A stretch of DNA of 62,008 bases from Methanomicrobiales archaeon (GCA_025358115.1 JANYKQ010000083.1:1-62008), one strand, 5' to 3'. Positions 17,095 to 26,000 are shown, counted from the first letter of the stretch. Notes: generated by a model not told the origin, from the letters alone. Made by a program: numbers and translations.

Positions 17095-18312
17095 TTATCT
17101 CCAGGTTTTTACGGCAAGAACAATGGATCCTTTATGGGTTGTTTCCACGGCAGCTCTGCGTCCTTCACTAAGTGTCGTGCAGTGAGCATCTATACTATCC
17201 TGAACAGACCGGAAATCTTCAGAACCCGGGTCCGGAAACCGGCCCACCCAGATCACTTTGCGGGGACGGACGTTCCTGATCGCTTCAAGGATCTGGTCAA
17301 AGGAAAAACCTTCACAGACTGCTCCGTCGCCTTCCACCTGCCCGATGACAAGGGTCAGGTCGCCCGTTCCTGCGCAATGCCGTGCGTACCGGGCGGCACA
17401 CAGGGTTGTCGTGACATTGGTACCGCTGTTGGCATTGTCAATAATGACGATGTCATTTTCATGAGTGAGTGACATCCTGCCGGGAAGGGCGGCAAAATGG
17501 TTGAGGGGAGTCGGATCTACGTTGAGCAGCATTGCCGCGGCTGCGGCGAGCATGAGGGGAAGACGATACGGGGGGAGGCTGAAGAGAGGGTTGGTCAGGA
17601 AAAAACGCCGGCCATCCCGTTCGACCGTGCAGTTCATTCCCTCGCACCGTGCAATATCCCCAACATGCACGACATTCCCGCAGTCACAGGAAACACCATC
17701 GGCAACTAGGATCTGTTTGGCATGTTTTGCCGAAGCACACTTCTCTTTCACAGCAGTTTTTTTTCCGGCCGCAAAGGAGTAATCTTCCGCGGATGTGATA
17801 ATGGCGAGATCGCCGGCTCCGGTAACCCCCAGCGAGATTTCAGCAATAAGCCAGCCCGGTATCCGGCTGGCAGCACTCACTGCTGACAGAACCGAAGCAG
17901 GAGTGATACTCCGTTTCCAGAGTACGTTCTTCGCCGGATATGCATAAGTCCCGGTGGATGTATGCAGGATGCCGTTTCCCGGTAACAGGTGAGCAAGCGC
18001 ATGGGCGGTCGTGGTCTTTCCCCGGGCACCGGTGATCTCTATCATCGGGTTGGGGTGTTTTCCGTGCAGCAACCGGCGTACTGCTTCATGGTGGGTGATG
18101 ATGGGAGTATTCCGGTGTGCCAGGAGCGGGTGATCCGGGTCCAGGTGAACCGGTGCAACTATGAGATCATAGGTTCCGGTCCGGGCCTTCTCTGCCAGTT
18201 CCGGCGTACTGCCTTTGTACACATCAACAGCATCCACGGCATGTCCCTCGCCGCCATACCCGTTGCCAATTTCCCTGCCGCCATGGATGGTATCCAGTAC
18301 AAGGATATGCAT
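17095..18312 (-). CDS. cfbE: Coenzyme F430 synthase (Mur-ligase-like)
   Basis: A Mur-ligase-family protein of 405 residues that closes the carbocyclic ring in the last ATP-dependent step of F430 synthesis. The ATP-binding loop ITGARGKTTTAHALAHLL is in the N-terminal third, where Mur ligases have GTxGKT. The central domain carries NSGTNV near the family's conserved asparagine. The N-terminus MHILVLDTIHGG resembles other methanogen copies. It lies between cfbA (7 nt gap) and cfbD (8 nt gap) in the same operon, which supports the assignment over peptidoglycan-type ligases. Confidence 0.9.
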   Translation of the reverse strand: MHILVLDTIHGGREIGNGYGGEGHAVDAVDVYKGSTPELAEKARTGTYDLIVAPVHLDPDHPLLAHRNTPIITHHEAVRRLLHGKHPNPMIEITGARGKTTTAHALAHLLPGNGILHTSTGTYAYPAKNVLWKRSITPASVLSAVSAASRIPGWLIAEISLGVTGAGDLAIITSAEDYSFAAGKKTAVKEKCASAKHAKQILVADGVSCDCGNVVHVGDIARCEGMNCTVERDGRRFFLTNPLFSLPPYRLPLMLAAAAAMLLNVDPTPLNHFAALPGRMSLTHENDIVIIDNANSGTNVTTTLCAARYARHCAGTGDLTLVIGQVEGDGAVCEGFSFDQILEAIRNVRPRKVIWVGRFPDPGSEDFRSVQDSIDAHCTTLSEGRRAAVETTHKGSIVLAVKTWR

Positions 18313-18319
18313 AAAAAAG

Positions 18320-18721
18320 TTAGATGAGGGAAAGTGCTTTTATTGCATTCTTGACCATCAGATCGGCCAGCAGGGGATCGCTTCCGATCGGATCTGCGTA
18401 CACGAGCGGAATGGATTTCCCGTTCAGGGCAAAACTGCCTTTCTTGGTACCTTCGGGGAGCCCGATCTCACCGGGAATGTCTTTTTCAATGTGAACACCC
18501 TTTGCAAGGAACAGGGGGACGACAACGAGCGTGTCAATGGATTCATGACGGAACGCTTCGAGTGATTCCTTGATGGTGGGCTTGTTCATATTCATAAAAC
18601 CGCATTTTACAATAAAATCCGTGTTACCTGCCTTGATCATAGCGGCAGTTTTCTCAACAAGATCCTGGTTGTAAGGCATCGTGCTTCCATGCCCGACAAG
18701 TAACATTCCTTTCTTACCCAT
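18320..18721 (-). CDS. cfbA: Sirohydrochlorin nickelochelatase (small CbiX)
   Basis: A single-domain CbiX chelatase of 133 residues, the short archaeal form that works as a dimer. It inserts Ni(II), or Co(II) in corrin synthesis, into sirohydrochlorin. The metal ligands are the histidine in LLVGHGSTMPYN and that in LAKGVHIEKDIP. First gene of the cfbA-cfbE-cfbD-cfbB operon. A TATA-like stretch (AATAAAAATATT on the minus strand, about 18745-18757) and GGAG before the ATG support this as the transcript start. Confidence 0.9.
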   Translation of the reverse strand: MGKKGMLLVGHGSTMPYNQDLVEKTAAMIKAGNTDFIVKCGFMNMNKPTIKESLEAFRHESIDTLVVVPLFLAKGVHIEKDIPGEIGLPEGTKKGSFALNGKSIPLVYADPIGSDPLLADLMVKNAIKALSLI

Positions 18722-19103
18722 GTGTGTAACTCCGAGGTTATTTTGAGAATATTTTTATTTGGACTAAACTGTTTTCATGATTTCTTTGTATGCCGGATTA
18801 TGAGCATGAGAAAACACTTAGTATGAAAATCTACTTCAAATCGTAATAACTTTCGGATTTGGATCGAATTTTTTTAAAAATCAATAACGGACTTCCGGAA
18901 TACAAACGGTTGATTCGCTGAGGTTTATGATCTGTTTTTCCAAGCCGGATAAGCACACTAATGGACTTTTTAAAAGAACGTATTATGATCTGATTAGTAA
19001 TGCCTCATGCATGACAATTATCATCGGGACCGTGTCCAACAGGACGAATCTGCACTGGTGTCGGGAAATGGTTTTTTTTAAGATCGCATCACACCAGTGA
19101 TCA
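18722..19103. other. Intergenic region between cfbA and the Hjc-like gene
   Basis: 382 bp, AT-rich, divergent promoters. The cfbA TATA-like box is near 18745-18757 on the minus strand, and CTTTTTAAAAG near 18966-18976 may serve the plus-strand nuclease gene. A 29-codon frame stops just before that gene's ATG but has no other support. No RNA gene recognised. Confidence 0.4.
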
Positions 19104-19556
19104 ATGAGTGATTTCGAGCGGGACATGGTCAATTGCCTGAACCGCTTTTTTAAGACAAAGCAGATCCAGGGGTTTGCCTTCCGGCTCAAACCACAAAAAA
19201 CTGTGAGCCCGTGTGCCGATGTGCTGGTTGACTCTCCCCATCCCGCGTATAACCTGTCGATAGAATGCAAGTCAATTATCGATAAGAAACTCTACTTTTC
19301 CCAGCACTTTCATTCTAATAAACAAAGTGTGCACCCGGTTGAAGCAATCGAGGATTACCTGGTAAAGACCGGAAGGACCGGTTACCTGGCAATCGAGTTC
19401 CGGCAGGAGCCCGGAAAGGAAAGTGAGGCATTTCTCATTCCCTGGGTAACGGTTGTTGAACATTACCGGAACAACCAGGGAATTACTATTGATGATGCAA
19501 GGAACTGTACTGAACTGGGACGGTCAAAAGACGGTTACATTCTCGAACAACTATAA
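19104..19556 (+). CDS. Hjc-like small archaeal endonuclease (PD-(D/E)xK fold)
   Basis: A 150-residue protein with a nuclease core: an acidic residue in CADVLVDSP (about 38-46), then LSIECKSI, where E and K form the D...ExK triad on the next strand. IEDYLVKTGRTGYLAIEFRQ and AFLIPW follow, as in archaeal Holliday-junction-resolvase-type proteins that dimerise to cleave branched DNA. It differs from canonical Hjc in the spacing after ExK, so it is probably a paralogous family; substrate unknown. Monocistronic as far as seen. Confidence 0.6.
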   Translation: MSDFERDMVNCLNRFFKTKQIQGFAFRLKPQKTVSPCADVLVDSPHPAYNLSIECKSIIDKKLYFSQHFHSNKQSVHPVEAIEDYLVKTGRTGYLAIEFRQEPGKESEAFLIPWVTVVEHYRNNQGITIDDARNCTELGRSKDGYILEQL

Positions 19557-19890
19557 AAAATTCTTATCGGGTTTCAAGCCGGATCCTCCCCTTCCAATGG
19601 AACGTTCCCATCATCTCACTTTTCTGTCAATAACGGGCAAACACTTGCAATCACACTCTGATTAAAAACGTCCACCGGACTCTGACAGAAATATTTTGAG
19701 CAGACTTTGTTAGCTTTTATTAAACGGACCCTGATTGAATTTTTTTATTTCTATCAAAAGGAGCAGTTCAGACAAGAAACGTACATGTTTCAGAGGACCG
19801 GATACCGGAAGAATTCCTGATTAAAAACCATATTTCTCCGGAACAGTATGCAAAGTAATTTGTTTGATCAGCCTCAACGGATATGAACTC

Positions 19891-21030
19891 ATGATGGATG
19901 CATTTGAGCGTTTCGGGTTGCTCATCAATGACCGTGTGGTCAGGACCCCTGTAGGTATCGCGTCTATGGCGGGCATAGTTGATGCAGCCTATGTGATCGA
20001 ACGAGCCGGACATATCGGCTTTGCATTCATCGGTGGATATTCGATCGACCGGCGGACTATGGATGCCGCGGAGATCATTGCCGCTAAGGGAGAGCGGAGG
20101 GAATTTCTCTACGATGATCCGATCAAAGAGTTGTCCCGGCAGATTGCCCTGATGGAAAAAAGCACGGTAATTACGGGAATCAATCTTCGTGGCAGCACAC
20201 CGGAAGCGTTCAGTGCAGTCGCCACCGCACTCGGCGATAAAGTAGTGTACGAGATCGATGCCCACTGTCGCCAGCCCGAAATGATTGCCGCCGGGTGCGG
20301 GGAGCACTACTTAAAAAACCCGGATGAACTCGCGGCCATTGTCCGGGCACTCAAAAGCCATGGGGTTACGGTATCGGTAAAGATACGTGCAGGAGTAGCA
20401 ACCGATGACCGGGAACTGGCCCAGGTACTCTGGAAAGCCGGAGCCGATATCCTGCATATCGATCTCATGGACTTTGGCCCGGCAAAACTCCGGCAGATAC
20501 GGAACAGCTGCCCCCTCATGCTTATCGCCAATAATTCCCTCACTAGTTTTGACAAGATGAAGGACATGCTCTCCCATGGTGCAGATCTGGTGTCGCTTGC
20601 ACGGCAGTCCGATATCAGAACCCTATCCGGACTGGACGCGGCGATAACGCGGTATGCCGATGAAGAGGGATGGTATAATGCACCCAAGCAGCTCTGTCGC
20701 GGGGGTGACATCCGCTCACTGACATTCTGTTGTATGCCGGTGAAAGAGTGCCCCCTTATCCCGACCCTGGCACGGATGGAGATCTCCAAGGAAAATTACA
20801 TCCGCATGAAGCAGGACGCGGTGAAGGGCACGCCGCTCGACACCGGACAGCAGACCTGTTTTGGCAGCCTTGTCTGGTGCTGCAAAACCTCATCTCCCTG
20901 CATGTTCCGGGATATGACCCTTAAGCAGGCGGGCATCTCCCGGAAAGAATATATGCGCCTCAAACGCGATCTCTCTGATACCCTCATGTGCGGAGTTTTC
21001 CATGACATGCCTTCTGATGAGAGCAGCTGA
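19891..21030 (+). CDS. Methanogenesis marker protein 9
   Basis: Two parts. The N-terminal about 270 residues resemble a dihydroorotate-dehydrogenase/Dus-type TIM barrel (TPVGIASMAGIVDAAYV, VSVKIRAGVA, ILHIDLMDFG, ISLAR-like VSLARQSD). The C-terminal domain is rich in cysteine (TFCCMPVKECPL, DTGQQTCFG, WCCKTSSPC), the hallmark of the marker-9 domain restricted to methanogens. The cysteines probably bind Fe-S or zinc. Function unknown. The longest frame starts at a TTG (19864); the ATG at 19891 is preferred, with another ATG at 19894. It overlaps the CitG-like gene by 29 nt, so the two are co-translated. Confidence 0.75.
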   Translation: MMDAFERFGLLINDRVVRTPVGIASMAGIVDAAYVIERAGHIGFAFIGGYSIDRRTMDAAEIIAAKGERREFLYDDPIKELSRQIALMEKSTVITGINLRGSTPEAFSAVATALGDKVVYEIDAHCRQPEMIAAGCGEHYLKNPDELAAIVRALKSHGVTVSVKIRAGVATDDRELAQVLWKAGADILHIDLMDFGPAKLRQIRNSCPLMLIANNSLTSFDKMKDMLSHGADLVSLARQSDIRTLSGLDAAITRYADEEGWYNAPKQLCRGGDIRSLTFCCMPVKECPLIPTLARMEISKENYIRMKQDAVKGTPLDTGQQTCFGSLVWCCKTSSPCMFRDMTLKQAGISRKEYMRLKRDLSDTLMCGVFHDMPSDESS

Positions 21031-21823
21031 ACGGGCCCAGCTGGCCATGATGCTGGAGGTCTGCGCATTTCCCAAGCCCGGCAATGTCGATCGCTGCCAC
21101 GATTATCCCGAAACATGCATGGAACATTTTCTTGCATCCACCATCTTTGCACGCCCGGCCCTTGAAGAAGCCGAAAGGGGCGAAGGGCGGCTCGGTGAGA
21201 TAATCCACCACGCGGTCCAGCAGACCAATTGTCACAAGGGAGGAAACACCCACTTTGGTGCCTTCATCCTCCTCATCCCCCTGGTATACGGGGGTTCCAT
21301 CGAAGGGGCAATGAAGGCGATCGAACGAACGGACACTTCCGATGCCGTTGCTTTTTACCGGGCATTCGGCCTGACAAAAGTCCGGACCTATTCCGAGGAT
21401 GAGCTGGATGTGAATGATCCAAAATCGCTCGCGGAGTTACGGGACCGTGAGATGACACTGCTGGATGTCATGCAGCATTCTGCGGCCAATGATATGGTGG
21501 CCCGGGAATGGGTAACCGGATTTCCTTTAACCCGGCGGGGTGCGGACCTGCTCAGGCAGTTTGGAAACGGCCGGCAGGCAATAGTACAGATGTTTGTCAC
21601 CCTGCTCTCCCAGGAACCTGATACCTTCATTGCAAAGAAGCATGGCATCATTGTGGCGCAGGAGACCATGCGCAGAGCCCGCGAGGTTCTGGAAGGCAGG
21701 GAAACGCTGGAGAATTTTGACCAGGACTGCATTGACCGGGATATCAATCCCGGTTCGATTGCCGATATAACCATAGCCGCAATATTCGTGGCTCTTGGAG
21801 AAGGCTGGGAATGGGACTCTTAA
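21002..21823 (+). CDS. CitG-like triphosphoribosyl-dephospho-CoA synthase family protein
   Basis: A 273-residue member of the CitG/MdcB family. Conserved segments: PKPGNVDRCHDYPE, TNCHKGGNTHFGAFIL and the C-terminal NPGSIADITIAAIF. In bacteria the family makes 2'-(5''-triphosphoribosyl)-3'-dephospho-CoA from ATP and dephospho-CoA, the prosthetic-group precursor of citrate and malonate lyases. No lyase genes are near, and the methanogen version may make another nucleotide product. GGAG lies 6 nt before the ATG at 21002. It overlaps the marker-9 gene before it and the DUF447 gene after it. Confidence 0.8.
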   Translation: MTCLLMRAAERAQLAMMLEVCAFPKPGNVDRCHDYPETCMEHFLASTIFARPALEEAERGEGRLGEIIHHAVQQTNCHKGGNTHFGAFILLIPLVYGGSIEGAMKAIERTDTSDAVAFYRAFGLTKVRTYSEDELDVNDPKSLAELRDREMTLLDVMQHSAANDMVAREWVTGFPLTRRGADLLRQFGNGRQAIVQMFVTLLSQEPDTFIAKKHGIIVAQETMRRAREVLEGRETLENFDQDCIDRDINPGSIADITIAAIFVALGEGWEWDS

Positions 21824-22365
21824 GACCGGGTATCAACGAAGTCATTGCAACGACAGAGTTCAATGCCGCCCCAATGGGGATCATTATGAGAGACGGGGCG
21901 GCCCGGATGGTCCTGTTTTCCGGGAGCCACACGGCAGAAAATATTGAAAAAAACGGCTGGCTTGTGGCAAATATTGTGTATGATCCCCTCCTGTATGTAA
22001 AAACAGCCTTTGGAGATATTCCCCATGACAATTTTATTGAGGAATCGATCAATGGCAAAAAAATGTACCGCCTTAAGGATGCGGATGCCTGGGCAGCATT
22101 TACCGCAACCATTGATAAAAAAACTTCAGAAGCCCTGATGGTCACCTTAACACCCCGGAAAGAGATCATTGAACGGGTGTCACTGCACCCGGTCAACCGG
22201 GGTTTTAACAGTATCATCGATATCACCGTCCATGCTACACGATACCGGATGAACCGGGATCCGGAACTCAAAACGCTTATCGATTATCATGCAGGCATTG
22301 TCCGGAAATGCGGGGGACCCCGGGAGCTTGCAGCATTGGATCTCCTCATGCAGTCTATTTCCTGA
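21811..22365 (+). CDS. DUF447 family protein (FMN-binding split-barrel type)
   Basis: A 184-residue archaeal protein of the DUF447 family: N-terminal GINEVIATTEFNAAPMGIIM, VLFSGSHTAENI, and a central HDNFIEE. Structures of this family show an FMN-binding split barrel (established knowledge, from memory). Substrate unknown. Last gene of the marker-9/CitG-like/DUF447 set, overlapping its predecessor by 13 nt. Tight overlaps suggest that the three gene products serve one cofactor-related process. Confidence 0.72.
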   Translation: MGLLRPGINEVIATTEFNAAPMGIIMRDGAARMVLFSGSHTAENIEKNGWLVANIVYDPLLYVKTAFGDIPHDNFIEESINGKKMYRLKDADAWAAFTATIDKKTSEALMVTLTPRKEIIERVSLHPVNRGFNSIIDITVHATRYRMNRDPELKTLIDYHAGIVRKCGGPRELAALDLLMQSIS

Positions 22366-22510
22366 TCATCTGCCTCGCACAGGAGAGCAATAACCACGGA
22401 ATGGCGTCATACGACCACTATTCTTTTATATTACCCGCGCTGTAAATCACTACATCGACCCGGGAACCAGATTTCACCGCTAAAAAACGTATGTGCGAGG
22501 CAAAAGAACA

Positions 22511-23857
22511 ATGCGACCAATAAGCAAAGAAAAACGAATCACGTATGATATTTTCATTATTCTCAGTATCCTTGCATCCATAGCAATCACGTATATCTCG
22601 ATATCCCGGGGGATCTACGATGTTTTTCCCTATTTTTACCTGATTCCCGTTGTACTCATCGCTTTTTCCCGGCCTAAGATCAGCATATTTGTAACCGTCC
22701 TTGTCGGGTGGCTCTATGTCGGTCTTGTCTATGCCCTGGGTCTTCCGGATACCGGTATATTTGCCCGGGCAACCGTGTGGTTCTTTATTTTTGTCTCCAT
22801 CGGGGTACTCATCTCGACCTACTCCCGGGAATACCGCAAAGAGGGGGAACGGAGCTGCGGCTCATTCTTCAACTCGCAGGCAGGCGCATTCAGTTATGAC
22901 CGGGATACATTATCGCTCCTGGACCCAAACCAGAAGTTTTCGCAGTTCATCGGCTATACCTGTGACATACTGCCGTCAAAAACCCTTCCGGAGATCATCA
23001 ATGATACGACAGAACGGGAATCGTTTCTTGCAAAGGTCCGGGATAAGCGGAGGGTAGGCGATATTGAGGTACGGTTCACCTGCGCTGACGGGATTAAACG
23101 CTGGGCACTGGTTTCTGCCATGGACTGCGCTGAACCGGCAATTCACTGTACTACCGTTGATATCACCGAACAAAAGCAGGCACAGGATGCACTGCGTCTT
23201 GCAAACCGGAAACTCAACCTGCTCAATAACGTTACCCGTCATGATATTCTCAACCAGCTCACGGCGCTTATCGGGTACCTGGAGATCTCAAAAGATGATA
23301 TTAAAGATACCCGGTTACTCACCTATGTAACCAAGGAGGAAAATGCTGCAAATGCCATTCGCAACCAGATCCTCTTCACCCGTGACTACCAGAATATCGG
23401 GGTCCAATCCCCTCAATGGCATAATATTGCAGAGACACTCTCTCTTGCGATGGCGACCCTTGATATTCACCAGATAAACGTAACAGTGAATCTGGCTGCC
23501 GTTGAAGTCTATGCAGATCCATTACTTGAAAAAGTTTTTTACAACCTGATAGAAAACTCCCTCCGGCATGGGGAGCGGGTAACCGGTATAGAGATTCATA
23601 CAGAATATGTCAGTGACGGCATTGATATTATCATCCAGGATAATGGTGCAGGAATTCCTGAGGATGCCAAAGAGCGGATATTCCGGAGAGAATACTTCAA
23701 GAATACCGGCTTTGGCCTCTTTTTAACCCGGGAAATTCTTGCAATCACCAACCTGTCCATTACCGAAAACGGGACCTTTGGCAAGGGAGCCCGTTTTGTG
23801 ATTCATGCACCCCAGGGGACATTCAGGTCCACTGCGGGAGTGGATATGGATATTTAG
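22511..23857 (+). CDS. Membrane sensor histidine kinase with a PAS domain
   Basis: About 448 residues. The N-terminus has three to four hydrophobic segments (IFIILSILASIAITYIS, YFYLIPVVLIAF, IFVTVLVGWLYVGLVYAL, TVWFFIFVSIGVLIS). A degenerate PAS domain ends in TTVDITEQKQAQ. HisKA follows with phospho-acceptor H in TRHDILNQL, then HATPase_c with N-box NLIENSLRHG and G-boxes DNGAGIPE and GFGLFL. This is the common Methanomicrobia sensor type, with no response regulator beside it. The ATG at 22511 is preferred to an upstream GTG at 22493. The input signal is not evident. Confidence 0.85.
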   Translation: MRPISKEKRITYDIFIILSILASIAITYISISRGIYDVFPYFYLIPVVLIAFSRPKISIFVTVLVGWLYVGLVYALGLPDTGIFARATVWFFIFVSIGVLISTYSREYRKEGERSCGSFFNSQAGAFSYDRDTLSLLDPNQKFSQFIGYTCDILPSKTLPEIINDTTERESFLAKVRDKRRVGDIEVRFTCADGIKRWALVSAMDCAEPAIHCTTVDITEQKQAQDALRLANRKLNLLNNVTRHDILNQLTALIGYLEISKDDIKDTRLLTYVTKEENAANAIRNQILFTRDYQNIGVQSPQWHNIAETLSLAMATLDIHQINVTVNLAAVEVYADPLLEKVFYNLIENSLRHGERVTGIEIHTEYVSDGIDIIIQDNGAGIPEDAKERIFRREYFKNTGFGLFLTREILAITNLSITENGTFGKGARFVIHAPQGTFRSTAGVDMDI

Positions 23858-24312
23858 AGGCATTTTTGCCATGAAAATAAGATTGATTTCCTGAGTTAGA
23901 TATATACTTTATCACCAACAGGATTATGCCGCCGCCCCCGACGGGGATTCCTGTGCGCAGGTTCAAGAACGGTATACTGAATCTCCCCGGAGGAGGCCCA
24001 AACGAAGCGGCCGTGCGACCCCAAAAGTCGGGGCAGATGCCGGAAAACTTTGAGAGAAAAGGATCCGTTTTTCATATTTCCGGTGAGAATCCGAATGGTT
24101 CAGGTGCTTTTTTAGTTATTTTGGCTCTGTTGAAATCCTTTAAAAAGAGGGGGGGTCACCCTCCAAATGGCCTGCAAGAGAAAGCGAATCACGGGCGATA
24201 GGATTTCAACAGAGCCGTTATTGTATGAAATCATAACAAACAGACTAAAAAAGGCGAGCGGTGTTGTTACCCCGCAACAAGATTATTCCGGCTTGAATCG
24301 ATCTGATCGCAT
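23858..24312. other. Intergenic region with a MITE-like element and a possible small RNA
   Basis: 455 bp. A TATA-like GATATATACTT (about 23899-23909) lies about 25 nt ahead of a GC-rich stretch (23926-24060) that can form hairpins such as CCCC-GAC-GGGG. The 91-codon frame there has no recognisable protein features, so an RNA is as likely. The right half contains the inverted-repeat element at 24123-24216. Confidence 0.4.
24123..24216. mobile_element. 94-bp MITE-like element with 17-bp perfect terminal inverted repeats
   Basis: GGCTCTGTTGAAATCCT (24123-24139) and AGGATTTCAACAGAGCC (24200-24216) are exact inverted copies. The flanks GTTATTTT (24115-24122) and GTTATTGT (24217-24224) match at 7 of 8 positions, as expected for an aged 8-bp target duplication. 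The start GGCTCTGTTG resembles IS6-type termini, but the family is not established. The 60-bp interior is non-coding, so mobilisation would need a transposase in trans. Confidence 0.7.
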
Positions 24313-25308
24313 CTAACATACGCGGGGTACAGGATCACCCATGGGTGGTTCAATAAACCGCTCGCCGCCAATCATTGTTTCCATGATGACATGGGCTCCC
24401 GAAGTCACGGTGCCCACAACAGCAGCGTCCCTTCCGTATTTGTGGGAATGAAGGGCAGACAATACTGCATCAACCTGCGAAGCAGGGACACCCATCACCA
24501 CTTTCCCTTCATTTGCCACTTCGAGCGGATCGATGCCCAGCATACCTGCCGCACTTTTCACACTCTTGCGGATCGGCAGCGATTCTTCTCTGATGCGGAC
24601 AGAAACTCCACTCTTTCTAGCCATCTCGTTTATCGCATTTGCAAACCCGCCACGGGTGGGATCTTTCATAGCGTGGACGGTTCCTGCCTCGAGAACCTTT
24701 TCTACCATTCCCCAGAGAGGAGATACATCCGATCTGATCTGTTCCCCGAGATCAAATCCCTCGCGGTGAGCCATAATGGCAATCCCGTGATCGCCAAGGG
24801 TACCTGATACAATAATTGCATCACCAGGTACAAGGCCATTGTCCCGTATCACCGTTTTTGCAACTCCGATACCGGAAGTGTTGATCGCTATCCCGTCAAG
24901 CGCTCCCCTCTCCATCACCTTTGTATCCCCGCAGACAAGGTTTGCACCACATTCCCCAAGGGCCTCATCCATCGAGGCTACGATCCTTGCCAGGTCATCG
25001 ATCTCGAAGCCCTCTTCAATAATCATACCGCAGGAGAGGGCAATGGGCCGGCCTCCCATCATGGCGAGATCATTGATTGTTCCGCAGACCGAGATCCTGC
25101 CGATATCCCCCCCGGGAAAAAAGATGGGACGAACCACGTGGGAATCGGTGGTAAAAACGAGATTTTCACCGGCAAAAGGAATGACAGCCCCGTCATCCAT
25201 GGCCTCAAGTCCAATCCCCCCGGCATTGTTATGCTTGAACTTCGTGAGCGTCTGTAACAGTTCGCCCATCACTTCGCCGCCGGCACCGTGCATCATGTTG
25301 ACTTTCAT
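24313..25308 (-). CDS. hypE: Hydrogenase maturation protein HypE (carbamoyl dehydratase)
   Basis: A PurM/AIR-synthase-like protein of 331 residues. It dehydrates the thiocarbamate on its C-terminal cysteine to a thiocyanate, the source of the CN ligands of the NiFe centre. Seen: N-terminal MMHGAGGEVM, FTTDSHVVRP and SVCGTINDLAMMGG of the ATP-binding domain, NLVCGDTKV, and the expected C-terminal PRVC with the acceptor cysteine as the last residue. Third gene of hypC-hypA-hypE; its ATG directly follows the hypA stop (TAAATG). Confidence 0.95.
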   Translation of the reverse strand: MKVNMMHGAGGEVMGELLQTLTKFKHNNAGGIGLEAMDDGAVIPFAGENLVFTTDSHVVRPIFFPGGDIGRISVCGTINDLAMMGGRPIALSCGMIIEEGFEIDDLARIVASMDEALGECGANLVCGDTKVMERGALDGIAINTSGIGVAKTVIRDNGLVPGDAIIVSGTLGDHGIAIMAHREGFDLGEQIRSDVSPLWGMVEKVLEAGTVHAMKDPTRGGFANAINEMARKSGVSVRIREESLPIRKSVKSAAGMLGIDPLEVANEGKVVMGVPASQVDAVLSALHSHKYGRDAAVVGTVTSGAHVIMETMIGGERFIEPPMGDPVPRVC

Positions 25309-25647
25309 TTAGTCCTCCACCTCGATCTCGATATTGGTAACTACAATTTCCCGGCCTTTCACCATTTTGGGCAGGGCCCCGCATCCGGGACAGACATAAA
25401 TTTCCTGGCCGGAATACCCGCAGGTGCAGGTAGTTTCCGGGGGCATTTCCGTGCAGGCAAGTACAGTTTTTTCAAAAAGGGGATCATCTTCCTTGACCGT
25501 GTCAAACAAAAAAATTACCTGTTCAGGATTTACCATTGCCATCTTCCCGACTTCAACGCTGACTCTTTTTACTTTCTTTGCATTGTTCTCGAGAGCTGCC
25601 TTGCGTGCGGTAGCGTACAGGTCATAGGCAATGGAAAACTCGTGCAT
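25309..25647 (-). CDS. hypA: Hydrogenase nickel-insertion protein HypA
   Basis: A 112-residue HypA starting MHEFSIAYDLY, the N-terminal Ni site. The zinc loop has cysteine pairs CTCGYSG and VCPGCGALP. It delivers Ni(II) to the NiFe-hydrogenase large subunit, normally with HypB, which is not in the window. The start at 25647 is chosen over an upstream GTG because it gives the obligatory MHE terminus and a TGATG overlap with the hypC stop. Confidence 0.95.
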   Translation of the reverse strand: MHEFSIAYDLYATARKAALENNAKKVKRVSVEVGKMAMVNPEQVIFLFDTVKEDDPLFEKTVLACTEMPPETTCTCGYSGQEIYVCPGCGALPKMVKGREIVVTNIEIEVED

Positions 25648-25871
25648 CACTCCTCCAGGGCAGCGTAGACCTGTCTGAACACTTCCCGGGTCTCAAGACC
25701 TTCTTCCCGGGAAAGTCGCTGGATGGCAAATCCGACATGGACAAGTACGAACTCGCCTACCTGAACATCCACGAGATCAAGTCGTACTTCCTGTTTGAGA
25801 TCGCCATAATCTACCAGGCCGATATTTCCCTCTTTTATTTCAAGCACTTCTGCGGGAACTGCAACACACAT
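25647..25871 (-). CDS. hypC: Hydrogenase maturation chaperone HypC
   Basis: A 74-residue protein with the invariant N-terminus MCVAVPAEVLE, whose Cys2 carries the Fe(CN)2CO precursor, then the OB-like strands VDYGDLKQEVRLDLVDV and VGEFVLVHVGFAI. It hands iron between HypD and the hydrogenase large subunit. A longer open frame extends upstream to 26051 and reads antisense through tRNA-Ser, so the internal ATG at 25871, preceded by AGAGGA, is the real start. First gene of hypC-hypA-hypE. Confidence 0.93.
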   Translation of the reverse strand: MCVAVPAEVLEIKEGNIGLVDYGDLKQEVRLDLVDVQVGEFVLVHVGFAIQRLSREEGLETREVFRQVYAALEE

Positions 25872-26000
25872 CGATGATCCTCTTTTTTCGTTATCTAGCC
25901 TGTACTGTGGGAGGTTCAACCACATAAAAACGATGATATCGATACAGCGGTTTATTTCGCGAACGGGCAGCAACAGGAAAATAAGGTTAAAACAAGGAAA

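Noticed and set aside
19750-19858. About 30 protein-like codons (VSEDRIPEEFLIKNH...) ending at 19858, just before the marker-9 gene
   Set aside because: No ATG, GTG or TTG is present in the frame, so no start can be given. It may be a remnant; not supported as a gene.
23926-24201. 91-codon frame before the MITE-like element
   Set aside because: Pro/Gly-rich, no recognisable fold, and its end crosses the left terminal repeat. Treated as a possible RNA or non-coding.
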